Positions 10,592 through 23,988 of a stretch of DNA of 64,000 nt are shown piece after piece. Position numbers and translations under genes: made by a program. The stretch covers positions 1,240,001 through 1,304,000 of the forward strand of contig JALUTQ010000004.1 in the NCBI GenBank assembly GCA_032718865.1, given 5' to 3'. This stretch comes from Tilletia caries (Eukaryota > Basidiomycota > Exobasidiomycetes > Tilletiales > Tilletiaceae). Position 1 is the first letter of the stretch. Every line of letters starts with the position of its first letter. The notes under the pieces were generated by a model, which was given only the letters and a program-made list of their open reading frames with translations, ran no database searches and was not told the DNA's origin.

Positions 10592-13500
10592 CTATCTCTC
10601 ATTGAGCCAAGAGAGCTTCTGCAGCACGTAAATGAAGCCGCCGAGCTTGAGGATGCCGACAGGTTGCAGAATTGTCGAGGCGTCTACGAGATAGAGCCGT
10701 TCGCGGAAGTCGTCACCTCGCACCAAACCTCCCCCAGTTTGAACTCCGACTAGAGGCCGCGCCAGCACGTAGACCTTGTTGGCATTGACCTCCGCGTCCT
10801 CGCCGTCGGAGATTCGATGACCGTCGAAGCACATGAAATGGATAGCCTCGGCGTATGTTGTTCCCTCCAAGTCTCGAGCCATGAAGCGGCATGCCTTTCT
10901 ACGAGAGTTGGAATCGATGCGACTGCCTCTGATTACGTGGCCCGAAGGGAGCGCAAGCTTGCCCCGAACGATCGTGCCTCCCCCGTTGTCAAGAGCCTGG
11001 ATCAACTCTTCTTGCCGAGTTCGTTCATCTTGTGTAAGATTCAAGTGTGTTCTCGTGTGCCTGACCGTCAGTAGAAAGTGGTCGGCAGGTTCTGGTGCTT
11101 CTTGGTCATTCAGTATGATGTCCAAGATACGTAAATGCTCGCGACTCAGGACGTTGTTTAGGATGTTGGCAAACACTGCTTTGTGAGACCGGACCGACTT
11201 CTTGATGAGGCCCGCTTCTCTCTCGCAGCGTGCCTGAGAAGAGATGATCAGACTTCCGTGCCACCAGATGAAGTCGCTGACGTGCAGGAGGTAGTGAACC
11301 GAGATACTGTGATGATGCCAGAATGAGCCATGTCAATGGTTCGGCTTGCCACTCAGGTGTACGTCGGATCTGCAATACACTCACGTAGCGCGATATATGA
11401 GGTCTGGCTGGTCTCGAATGTAAAGCGCCTCCCACAGCTTACAGAAGCCAATAAAATGGTGCTTGGTCTGCTGCCGCTGTGCCTCCGAGCAACCATGGAT
11501 GGAGCTGGCGAGCCGAACTCCTGACTGGAGGTGGTCGATCATCTCGTTGATTTGATCCGGAGCGTCGATGGCCAGCAGAAACGGTGGAAGGTACGTGTAC
11601 AGCACCAAGGACCACTCAAACATTTTGTAGTACGATTTGGAGAACTCCGTGGGATCGCGAGGGAGACCGGATGAGAACGAAGACGGGAGGTCGGTACCGG
11701 CCTTCTTCAGAATGGACGCAAAAAAGGTTGTTTGCTCCTCGGAAAGAGTGAAGGGGTCACCAGGCTTTGCATGGGTGAAGGTGTCCCAAATCAGAGAGGG
11801 AAGATTTACTCCAAAGAGATGGAAGATGTCGATGGGGAAGAAAGAGGGCATGACAAAAGCCGGAGAAGCTGAAAGTAGTGGACGAGAAGACACTCCATTG
11901 AGCTTCCGCGTCTCTGCTCGTTCCGCTCTGGTGAGGCATCCGTCGAGCTCGTCAAGTGCGTCGATGTACGATCGCTCTGTCCGGAGTGGAAGTTCTTCAG
12001 GATCGTATTCTGGGCGGTCCGCATTGATCGGAGGGTCACTCTCGCTCCCAGTGGACTTGATCGGAAAGTATCCGGTGACCTGGCCGTCTCCAGGAAGGTA
12101 GTTGGCCACCATGTGGCAAATCCGACAGCCTGAGAAACCGGAGGTCCCGGTCATATGATTGATCTTCTGCGATCCCGGCTGGTCGGCCGCCGCAAAGACC
12201 AGGTATGCCTTCCACAGGAAGCGCTGTCGCTCGTTTCCATCCCAGAGCCAATGTCCTTTTGAAGCCTTCGCAAATTCTTGCATGATTGGGTAGAGGAAAG
12301 AACCGACGTTGACTGGATTCTGGGGACCGGGAATCACGGAGGCAACGAAGGTTCCCTGGCGGCGAAAACGTGTTGATGGACGAGTGTTGAGGCATGAGAA
12401 CAAAACGATCCAACCGTTAGATTCCTTCCGATCCACCATTTGAGCACCATCCACGCTCAGCATATAAGCCTCCTCCCCATCCCTCAAGAGCACACCCCGC
12501 TCTCGAAGCAGGTTCATGACGGCCCCATCGCCGAAGTCAAGAAAGACATGCCGAGGATCTGCCACGCCTGGCCTCAAATTCTGCTCCGCCTGCGTTGCTC
12601 GCTCTTGTGCGTAGATTGATCCGGTCCCAGCCGCCCACTTCGCACGCGCTCTTGGCAGGATTGGAATGGTCGTAAACGTGCGTTTCGCTTTGTTGTTACT
12701 GTTGTATCGCTCGGCTCCACAACGTTGACCATCTCGAATGGTGTTACAGCGACGGAGATGCGCGTGGGGCCCGACGAAAGCCATGCAGGACTGGGGGCAC
12801 ATATCCCATACGTTCTCCTCCAGCTTGGTGATGCGCTTGGCAAATTTCGCTGCCTTGAACTTTGACATGATCTTGACGCCGTTCGCCGCTTTCTCTGTGT
12901 TCCTCGCGGTTTCGATGTAAGCGTCCACAGTGAGATCCTTCCGGACGAACGTTCGAAACTGGTTGAGTGTTGCCTGCTGACTCGGCGACAGATCTGCAGC
13001 TGATAGCAGACGTTCCGAGGCACGCGGAGGTCCTTGAGGACATGGTCCGGGGCTATAGTCTCCGGTGAGGTCGTCAAGGAGCTGTTGAGAGTATCGGGAT
13101 CTCGGCTCGTTGTTCTGCCGGTCTTGTTCAGCACGGGGAGCTTCGTCTTGACCGTCTGGGTGTTCTGGACGAGCATCGTCCTGGTCAACGATGTCCTCGT
13201 CTTGGCTGTCGCTGTCTTCGTCTTCACCGTCGCTGCTATCGTGTCCCCGTACGAAGAGCGGCAGATCCGCGGCCACCAGGTCTCCCTCTTGGACTGACCC
13301 TTCGTCTTGGGAATCAAGATCTGAGATCAAGTCCTCGTCGACATCCATGGGATCAATGATCCTCATCTCCGCTTCCTCATCGGTGCGCGAATCTGCTCCA
13401 TCCGAGCTGTCTCCTTCGAAAAGACCTTGATCGACGTCGCCACCGTCAAAGGCGAAAGGGACGGACTGGTCGAGGTCGTCGCTGGGGTGCCCTGCCGGAC

Positions 13501-13801
13501 CTGGAAAGGCATTGGAAGCAGCTTCTGATCCCAGGGAGCCAGACTCGCCGGATGCGCTCTGTTCTGCGCTCGATGAATCATCATCGTCGTCTGCAGTAAT
13601 GGCTGAGGATGTGATATCGATTGCCTTAACGAGAAGAGGAGACGGTTCGATGCCGTGGAGATGTGCCGGCCGAAGCTCGTGTCGATCGCTCTCGAGGTGC
13701 TGGGCTCTGGTTCGCCGTTGTACCTTGCGCGGAGGGCCATCGCCCAGAGTGCACTTGGTATAACAATAGCAATAAGCCACTTGTTCACGACGGCGACTCA
13801 T
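10592..13801 (-). CDS. Tnp2-type (CACTA/En-Spm, Plavaka-related) transposase
   Basis: Starts MSRRREQVAYCYCYTKCTLGD at 13801; an open frame above it lacks an ATG. One intron (11307-11384, GTGAGTG...CACAG) gives about 1043 residues. An acidic Ser/Asp/Glu-rich region (about 50-240) precedes the conserved part. Core motifs: CPQSCMAFVGPHAHLRRC and CGAERY (Cys/His), then the catalytic-type block AYMLSVDGAQMVDRKESNGWIV. Next come PGPQNPVNVGSFLYPIMQE, a zinc-binding-like GTSGFSGCRICHM, and FFPIDIFHLFGVNLPSLIWD. After the intron: ISVHYLLHVSDFIWWHG and a C-terminal domain. These features define the Tnp2 family known from basidiomycetes. The frame is intact, so the protein could be active. It lies centrally in the 5210-16995 element and is probably its mobilising enzyme, acting in the nucleus on the element ends. 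Confidence 0.85.
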
Positions 13802-14122
13802 GATAGCTGTTGAGGGGATTGAGGGAAAGAGAAGATGGTCATGAGTGACATGAAAGGGAGAAGCCTCATTGCGTGCCACGCGGCTACTCGCTACTCACCC
13901 CGAATGATATGTATGCTCGTCTTCACAGCTTCTGGGCGTGCTTGAATGGATGACTACGCTAAAGGCTATGTTACAAGCAGACATCGCAGACGGAGTGAAG
14001 CTGCATAATAGCTATGTTACAAGGGTCAGGGAAGAAGGGAAGACCTGTGCAGGACGCGTCGCGTGTGATAAGCGTCCCAGTAGCAGACTGGGCAGCGACA
14101 GTTGAGAAAGGGGTGAGGCACG
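13802..14122. other. Upstream region of the transposase gene
   Basis: No gene seen. Holds the presumed promoter of the Tnp2 gene and the 3' border of the H+-ATPase relic. Confidence 0.4.
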
Positions 14123-15075
14123 TTAAGACACCACGACGAGCGCCTGAGAAGCAATAGGAGTCTGCAGGTGCACAGCCGAGCGCAGCTCGCCCTTGTTGAC
14201 TATGTCCTTGTCCGAAGGAAGGCCGAACTTGTCCTCGAAGAAGTTGTTCTTCCAGATCGGCGCGAAGAAAACGACGGTCTGGGCGGTCAGGTACAGGCCG
14301 AAGGCGGTAGCGTAGGCGAAAATCTCCGAGAGACGCCACGAGTCCGGCTTGGGCGAGGGCTCTGCGCGGTCCTTGGAGATGAGCAGGAGCAGACCGTCGT
14401 TGAGGCAGGCGAGCATCATGCACAAGAAGGGAGGGAAGCTGAACTTGAAGGCGGCCGTGAGGATGAAGAAGCCGGCTGTGATCCTGATGGTGATGGCACA
14501 AGCGTACATCGAGTAATTCCGCATGCGTCCAAAGATAATCCGAGAGTGGGTAATCGCCTCAACGATATCGAAAGACCGAGCTCCGTCAGGACAATGTCGG
14601 CAGCACTCCGAGCAGCGTCCGTAGCACCCTCGAAAGCAACACCACAGTTCGCCCTTGCGAGAGCAGGAGCGTCGTTGGCGCCGTCACCAGTCATAGCCGC
14701 AAGATGTCCGAGTCCCTGAAGCATCTTGACGAGCGCAAACTTGTAACCGTCGGACTCGAGGACCATCTGCTCCAGGTTGGCGTAGGGAAGTCCAGCGGGA
14801 ACTTTGCCCTCACGGAGAACCTTGGCACCGAACATGTTGTCACCCAGACCCAATCGGCGACCGGTCTCCTTGGCGATGGCGAGTTGGTCTCCGGTGATCA
14901 TCTTGACGCTGACGCCCATAGCTTGTGCGGCATCGAGGGTAGCCTTGGTGTCCGGACGGCAAGAGTGGCCGAGACAACGGTAGGCATGGTAATGGGGATA
15001 CCACCGATAAGCAGGACGAGGACGACCCCAATACTGAAGCAGTCGGTGTAGCAGAGCCGACCGACGTACGCGGAA
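14123..15075 (-). pseudogene. Plasma-membrane H+-ATPase (PMA1-type) relic with internal deletion
   Basis: In order on the minus strand: the TM4 segment VLVLLIGGIPITMPTVVSAT, then immediately sequence belonging to the nucleotide-binding domain (GVSVKMITGDQLAIAKETG; MTGDGANDAPALARANCGVA). After a frameshift near 14575 come the TM5-TM8 region (MRNYSMYACAITIRI; PDSWRLSEIFAYATAFGLYL) and a truncated C-terminus (stop at 14123). Roughly 200 residues between TM4 and the hinge are gone, including the invariant phosphorylated Asp of the DKTGT motif. It cannot pump protons. The fragment lies within the 11.8-kb transposon, next to its transposase promoter. Confidence 0.88.
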
Positions 15076-15427
15076 CCCTTTGTATCTCGGTGCAAAGCCG
15101 AGTCCTGCTCGTCGGAGTTGTGATGCGTTGCTCTTGTTGAAGGCGATGACCTCTGCTTCTTGAGGGCGCCGAGCTCGCGCAGGGCGGTGTTGACGGTCTC
15201 TGAGTTGCGAGAGGCGCGATCTTGGGCGTCTTGGTGCGGACGACAGCGCCAGAGCAGCATTGGACGCAGGCGCAGGGCAGACGGAGCGCCAGCCAGGGTC
15301 TCAGGGGCTTTGGCAGGCGCAGGGGCGCAGCATGATGCGCGGAGGCAGGAGCAGCATGACCGAGGACATGACGGCCTAGGTCGTTGTTGGTGTCACCACC
15401 ACGACCGCCGGGATCAACGACCGGAGG
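15076..15427. other. Unassigned DNA between relics
   Basis: Open frames exist on both strands (for example one with ALRELGALKKQRSS), but none could be tied to a family. It may be further degraded gene-fragment DNA. Confidence 0.35.
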
Positions 15428-16156
15428 AGCCCTTCTTTCCACTCGTACTGCTGCCGGTGCTGTTGCCCTCGCCCTTGGTGGGAGACTGGGTGCCTGCCTT
15501 TGCGTCGCCCTTGACCTTGGGCAGGTTCGGGGAGGTGAGGGGAGTCTTGGGGCTGTTGACATCAGGGAACCTGTTTTGAGGTGTTTGGGATGATCAGCGA
15601 GAGAAACCCAGATTGCAGATGTTACAGAGCAATTCACCTGCAAAGCTTCAGCTTGACGAACAACACAGAAATAGGTTTGCCGACGGTGCTTCCGTCCACC
15701 GTTTGTCGAGGTCGACGGTGCTTCCGGGCACCGTAAGGGGCCCGGCCAACAACTCTGGGCATCCCTTGCGCGAACGTATCCCGTGTGATCCCACGAGGGG
15801 TTCGACACGGGCGGCTGACCTCAGAGTTGCGGCCGGGTACGGGAAAGAACTGTAGCAGGGCAAAAGCAAACGTACTTCCTGTTGAACCAAGGAGGCGGTC
15901 AGCAATGAGAATGATAGAGAACGATGAGGAAGGGTGGGAGGTACTCACTGTCTGGAAGTCCGTAAGATGCGCCGCGCGTGCTGAGGTTGAGATGGGTGTC
16001 AACACTCTTGAGTTCGCCAGCAGCCTTGATGGAGCTGAGAGCGGATGAGACACCGGTGGCGTTGAAACGCGTGGTCCGAGATCCGAAGATAGGGAGTTCG
16101 TGCTCGTAGACAAGCTCAATGACAAAGTCGTCCGCAACGCCGTCGTACTGGCGCAA
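15428..16156 (-). pseudogene. Unidentified spliced gene fragment
   Basis: The minus strand has an apparent exon with SRTTRFNATGVSSALSSIKA and AGELKSVDTHLNLSTRGAS, followed by a GTGAGTACC donor and a CAACAG acceptor. A second coding-like segment follows, FPDVNSPKTPLTSPNLPKVK, ending in a Ser/Gly/Lys-rich tail and a stop near 15428. The codon pattern looks genuine but I do not recognise the family, and the exons do not join cleanly. It abuts the Sec1-like fragment upstream and may or may not belong to it. Probably another captured fragment. Confidence 0.4.
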
Positions 16157-16196
16157 GTGGACCGACGGGAAAGACGACTTGTGGCTTGCTGCTGGG

Positions 16197-16559
16197 TTAC
16201 TTGAGCACGATAGGGGTCCAGCTTCGGGCTTTGATGATGGCCTCTACGTTCTTGCTGGTAGGGCAGAGGATGTAGGCAGCCTCGAAGCTGGGCTGTGGTG
16301 CTCGCTTGTGCTCGATGTTCTCGATGGAGGTGACGTTCTCCTGGAGGATCTGGTCTGTCTTGAGCACGGAGAAGAGGAGGGTGTGGGAGAAGGAGTCGGT
16401 GACCAGGATCTTCCACCGCGACGCTGTCTCCACCGACCGGATCGAGCTCAGGTAGTCTGGAGCGCAGTGTATGGGATCAGCACAACCTCACTCCTACACA
16501 CACACACGCGCGCCGCACTCACGATCCTGGACAGCATGAATGAGACTTCTTGGCGGCAT
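16197..16559 (-). pseudogene. Sec1/Munc18-like N-terminal fragment (relic)
   Basis: A first exon starting MPPRSLIHAVQD at 16559 is spliced (GTGAGTGCGG...CTCCAG) to YLSSIRSVETASRWKILVTD, then FSHTLLFSVLKTDQILQENV and EAAYILCPTSKNVEAIIKA. This is the start of the Sec1/Munc18 domain, which binds syntaxins in exocytosis. The frame stops at 16197 after about 90 residues of a roughly 700-residue family, just where the conserved domain should continue. The intact splice sites show a genomic copy. It lies inside the 11.8-kb element near its right array. Confidence 0.8.
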
Positions 16560-16744
16560 GACTTCTTCCGACTTGCACTCAGCGTTCACTGTCAGCGCGA
16601 AGGTTGTTGTCCGAGGCGATGTGTGTGTACGTCGTAGCAGGAGCCGGGACTCGACGGGAGACGGGTGCTTGAAGCTGGAGCTGCTCTGGTTGCTGGTTGG
16701 GAGTGGCCAGGTTGACGGCTGTCTGGCCGGTGGGTGTTGAGCAG

Positions 16745-16981
16745 CGGGTCGACAGCGTGAAGAGGAGAAGCAATTTTCCAAAATTGAAGTTTGTTTTCAT
16801 ACAGCGGACCAGCAGCGTGCTGGCAGCGTGTCAGTGCTGCCAAAATTCATTGAAATCGCCCCAGCGTGACTGCAGCGTGTCGGCAGCGTGGTCAGAAAAT
16901 CCGAAAAGTCAGCTCCTCTCCACATTTCCGTGCAGCGTCTCAGCAGCGTCACAGTGTTTTAGCAGCGGACCCACAGCGTCT
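16745..16981. repeat. Right subterminal motif array (CAGCGT)
   Basis: About nine CAGCGT and several CAGCGG copies, for example AGCAGCGTGCTGGCAGCGTG. Opposite polarity to the left array; ends at the 13-bp TIR (16983-16995). Confidence 0.75.
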
Positions 16982-16995
16982 CATTTTTTACTGAG

Positions 16996-17002
16996 GTGAA
17001 TT
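16996..17002. repeat. Target site duplication GTGAATT, right copy
   Basis: Second copy of 5203-5209. Followed by GCCCT, which completes the split TIR of element A. Confidence 0.8.
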
Positions 17003-17010
17003 GCCCTAGG

Positions 17011-17600
17011 GAGGATTAAATGTTCAGTACATCGAGTGACTTCAGCGGTGACTGTAAGAATGACGTGAGCTGATCGTGCACAAGGGCAGGTTGCTCTCTT
17101 CTGGACATCCTCGGATCGTGCGAAAGCTGTGTGAAGACTGGAGAGGGGGTCATTGAGGGGACGATAGGGAGAAGAGCATCGAGCATTTCGGATGTTGGAT
17201 TTGCGACTTTGTATGAGTGGTGAGATACAGAGACACTAACCAGTCGGTGGGTCAAAACTTGAAATTCAACGCACCACCACACAAAACTGACTTGAACAAC
17301 ACAACCTGTGCATAAGAAGGGAGTTGTGGATGGTAACATCAGAAAGCTGCTCCCACTTCCAGATCTGAGATTGGAGTTGTATTGACTGAGATCACTCAGC
17401 GTCGATTGTGGGTCTTCACTTCCTTTTTGGACCCTTCTCCCTCGATCTTCCCTCCCACCATCCGCGCCGCTACACACACACAGCGAAAGTCAGGCGTCCG
17501 CATCGAGAGCAACATCGCACTCGCTGCATTTCATCCTCGCAACCCGGCGCGATCGAAAGAGCAGAGTCAATCCTGGTCCCTTCAGGTTGCAGCGGCCACC
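17011..17600. other. Upstream region of CDC5
   Basis: No gene seen. Marks the change from transposon nest to core genes. The part from about 17410 to 17600, rich in short pyrimidine tracts, probably holds promoter and 5' UTR. Confidence 0.4.
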
Positions 17601-20564
<2,964 letters not shown>

Positions 20565-20659
20565 GCTCAGACACTGATACTTTGCAATGAAAACATCTAC
20601 CTGTATCTGTTGGTACATGTGATTGAGAACCTAAGAGGAGGAAGTCTACATGGGTTTGT

Positions 20660-23600
20660 TCACTTCACTTCGAGCCCCGTCTCGCTCCACACCTCGACGA
20701 CAAAGCTGGCTTCTTGCCCTGTGTTGAACGTGCTTGCAACAAGCACGTACTCGCCCGCCTCAAGACGTCGTCGACCTATGGCGACCCCGTGCAGGCGGTC
20801 TGCATAAGGCCCGCTCGATGTGACCTCGCTCGCCTTTGGCAAGACAGGGGCTTTGATGGCTGCGATCAGTACCCTTGCGTCCGATCTCTGACCCGAATCT
20901 GACGGAGCGTCGGCGTTTTGCCCGTCCTTTCCCAACGGGAGCGAGTTCAGTCTGAAAATGGCTAAATTCAGCGGTGGCCGTGTTTGCTGACCGCGTCCAC
21001 GCGCAGCGTTTACGGCTAGGTCGCTGTTCGCCTGAAAGGGAAGTCGAGTGGAGATGGAGGTATCGTTGGTGTCGAGGCGGAGGCGCATCTGTATGGTGGC
21101 GCCTCCCACAGGCACTACCACCTTCCAGCACGGATTTTGGAAGTACAGTCCACCAGTCGGCCCACCGGCCGCCGTACCGCGCTCAATGGACCATTGCTCG
21201 CGTAAAGCTCGATGAAACATACCCGCTCCCTCTTGTGGAATCGGCCGTATCGCAGCGATTCGATGTGATGATTCGATGGTAAGGAAGAAGTCGCCCTCGA
21301 CCCCGGGTGCAAAGGTTGACACGATCAGAGTGTATTTTCCTGGTGAGACGCCGCTCCGCTGTCGAGGGAGTGGACTTCTTGCTGGCGAGGGGAGACTGCT
21401 GGAAGAGGTGCTCGTGGAACCGTCCGCTTTCCGTTCTGCAATAGCAACAGCATGGGTGTACATGCCACTGCTCATGATGACCTCTGGCTCTTCAACTTGT
21501 TCCACACGCTGTCCACCCCGAGAGTGGACGAGCATGATCTGAAGGGGAACCATTCGCGCTGTCTCCGCCATGATCAACAAGCTCGCGTCGGCCGCCGCAT
21601 TCGAATTGGTGTCTTCGGTCTCCAGCACATATTGTGGGTTGAAGCCAAACGTGGGTTGGGCCAGGTTACCGCCTGCTGAGCGGCCCGACCAAGATCCCGA
21701 AGTCTAGAAGTGACGAAGATATGAGCTCGTTGAGGTTTCGATCTGAACAGTCAAGATTTGCTTTCAACGTACTGTAACACGGTTTGCGTAGGCTCGCGGT
21801 AGTGCCCGGATCGTCATCGGGATAGACCCGTATGCTGAGAGACTGAATGAGGTCTCGCGGTTAACTCCATACTGTGAGGCGATGACGGTGACCGCCTGGC
21901 AATCTGGTCGTATGCGCATCTTGTGTAATGCATGTGAGCTATCCGTGAATGCACCCTGTAATCAGAAGAAAGAAGGGAACGCTTGAGAATGGAGATCTTG
22001 TAGGAGGAAGAGGGTTAACTGGAAGTGCTGGCCCACCATTTGTTCACGGTCTGTAAGCTGGTAGAGCTTCCGCCCGTCGGTATGGTTGAAGGCGTGGACA
22101 GCGATGAGAGCAGATTCTGGCTCAGAGCTCCCCGTCATGTGTCGATTCAAATGCAGCCAGAGCTCTTCACCATTATCACTAGTCGTAGTCGAAGCTTCCG
22201 CCGTGCCTTCCCCGCCCTTCCGTCCCGACCAGTCGAAGAGGATCTGAAGCTGCATATTCTGACTGAGACTGAGCTGCTCGATACGTGAGTCCCAGGCACA
22301 GTGAACAGTTTCGGAACGTGCAAAGTCGGAAAGGCGCCAGTTTACGTGGATCGTATCGAAGCGCATGCAAATGTCTTCCCACGATAGCACATGGACTTCG
22401 TCGTCCCGTTCCTGCGAAGAGGAGGGTCCTGCTCCCAAGCTGAGTGATTCGGTCCGTTCCGATAGTGCTTCGACGACTGAAGGTGCTCTGCGCCACGAAT
22501 TGACCACGACCACCTGACGATGGCCTTCATGCTCACGAAGATCCAGGACCGCGTAGTTGTGCGCCGGGGATAGCCACTTCCAGCTTTTGTCTCGCGGCCT
22601 GCTGAGAGTGTTGGCTCCCGTTCCAACCGTGAGTATGCAACGACCGTGGACGAAAGCAGTATGAAGTGCGTGCCAGGTTTGTTCACGCCTGAAGCCAGCC
22701 TGCTGTAAGAGAACTTGCTCCGGCAGCCACCCGGTCAAGGTGTGAAGATCTGCTGCGGAGTTGGAGCCTGGGAAGTCGTATCCGCCCATGACTTTCAAGA
22801 ATGCCTTTTCGACGAGGGCCGGCCAGAACTGGTCGTTCCGCACGGCAGCAGCGCCGATCAGGGTACCGTCGGGGAAACAGGGCAGCTTATCGTCCACCAC
22901 GACTTGACGTGCTCCTCCATTGAAATACAGCTTGACGGCATACTTCCCACGTCCATTGAGACAAGCCCGATCCTGCGCATCGCGCGGGTGCAATGCAGCC
23001 GTGGCAATCTGTGGAATTCTGTGTGAGCTTTCTGAATTGGCCACGCCCCACTATCCCTCCCTTGCTGCTTCCTCACCTTTGAGCTCCAGCGCCGATCATA
23101 CTCCGCTGCGACTTGGAGGGCAGCAACAAAGCTACAGTCGGTGACAACGTCCTGAACGATATCTCGACCACGGAGAGGCGACTCGTAGTCGATGAGCTGC
23201 GGTGATCCTGCTGTCTCAGAAGCACGGCGGAATTGGGCGCTGCGTTCAAGGTGCGACGAAGCAAGCGCAGGCTGGTCCTCAGAGTCGCTGATGGAAGGAC
23301 GAGAAGGAACGTCAGGATGTTGGTAGACCAGCACAGAATCGGACAGCAAAGCGCACTGACCTGAATCGAGGGCCGTCCAAAGCAGGAATCGATGCCGCAT
23401 CCCAAAGAGGGTATGAGTGCGCTCCGACAGTTGACGACCGGTACAGAACAGCTGCCTGCGCATCTACAGAGCGTGAGATGAACACTGTCAGCTCTCGTCA
23501 GGCATACATAAGAGCTCGTTGTATGCTGCTCACCTGGACTGAGAATGTCTCTGGGAGGCACGACGATGTCCTTCCTGAGGCTCCTGATCAGCTCCGCCCG

Positions 23601-23843
23601 CTCCAGTACTTTGCTCGCTGCCTTTCGGAGGCGCGCCTTGAGCTCCTCATCGCCTTCCGTCGAGCCCGCGCGCTGTCGTTGATGGAACTGTCTGATGAGC
23701 CAGAGGTAGGTCTCGCCCGTGCGCACGTAGGTCGAGAAGGCCGCAGTGTAGTCCTTGGCGAACTCGAGACGGGCAGCCTCGTTGGTGCCATCCTGCGCGT
23801 GCTTCAGCTTGAGCGCCCACTCGCGCGCCGGGGTCGAGGCCAT
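20660..23843 (-). CDS. RIM13: Calpain-like cysteine protease of pH signalling (PalB/Rim13)
   Basis: Starts MASTPAREWALKLKHAQDGT (an MIT-type N-terminal domain with YTAAFSTYVRTGETYLWLIR). After two introns comes the calpain core: catalytic Cys in VVTDCSFVAALQ, His in LSPAHNYAVLDL and Asn in VVVVNSWRR, so the triad is present. The rest is C2-like/calpain-III sequence (WRLSDFARSETVHCAW; ASLLIMAETARMVPLQIML), ending ASFVVEVWSETGLEVK. This fits PalB/Rim13/calpain-7, which cleaves the PacC/Rim101 transcription factor at the ESCRT machinery in response to ambient pH. At least five introns are used; some junctions, such as those around 21690-21960, are approximate. An in-frame start at 23987 is unlikely because it would almost touch the divergent DIM1 start. 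Confidence 0.9.
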
Positions 23844-23988
23844 TCGGTCATTCGAGAAGCTGCGCGAGAGCTGAGCGTGAAAGTGGAAGTAGTGAGCAGG
23901 ATGAAGGTCGAGCTCAGCATTTCCATCAGCATCGTCGCTCTCGACCACGATCATCTCATCTGGATACAGATCAGCCTCGCTCCTCAAG
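23844..23988. promoter_or_regulatory. Shared promoter interval of PalB/Rim13 and DIM1
   Basis: Only 145 bp separate the two divergent start codons. Both promoters must lie here or overlap the neighbouring coding regions. No specific site was recognised. Confidence 0.6.

Larger units (their letters stand above)
5210..16995. mobile_element. Large Tnp2/CACTA-like transposon carrying gene fragments (11.8 kb)
   Basis: Ends are perfect 13-bp inverted repeats CTCAGTAAAAAAT (5210-5222 and 16983-16995), flanked by the 7-bp repeat GTGAATT (5203-5209, 16996-17002). The insertion splits the TIR of element A, and its removal restores that TIR exactly. Next to each end is an array of a 6-bp motif, mostly ACGCTG at the left and mostly CAGCGT at the right, i.e. 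inverted subterminal arrays as in CACTA/En-Spm elements. Inside, on the minus strand, are a Tnp2-type transposase (10592-13801) and a second gene (8231-10334). Also inside are relics of acetyl-CoA synthetase, plasma-membrane H+-ATPase and a Sec1-like protein. The 7-bp TSD is longer than the 2-3 bp usual for plant CACTA elements, so the exact superfamily is unsettled. Confidence 0.82.
3663..17007. mobile_element. Non-autonomous TIR element ("A"), right TIR split by the 11.8-kb element
   Basis: The left TIR is 3663-3695 (AGGGCAATTCACGCGTGCC...GCCGCTC, 33 bp). Its inverted partner is present as 5182-5209 plus 17003-17007, joined only when 5210-17002 (insertion plus one TSD copy) is taken out; the 33 bp then match perfectly. 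Own sequence is therefore about 1.55 kb (3663-5209). A 3-bp repeat AGG flanks it (3660-3662, 17008-17010), a weak candidate TSD. The subterminal DNA is full of related short motifs, for example GTTCTGGGAGTGT at the right and the inverse of GTTCTGGGAGCGTC at the left, plus GAGTGTTTG runs at 5030-5120. No coding gene was found. An inner inverted repeat occupies 3896-4626. Confidence 0.8.

Noticed and set aside
16119..16637. Plus-strand frame of 172 codons opposite the Sec1-like fragment
   Set aside because: Shadow of the Sec1-like exons, which carry clear family motifs on the minus strand.
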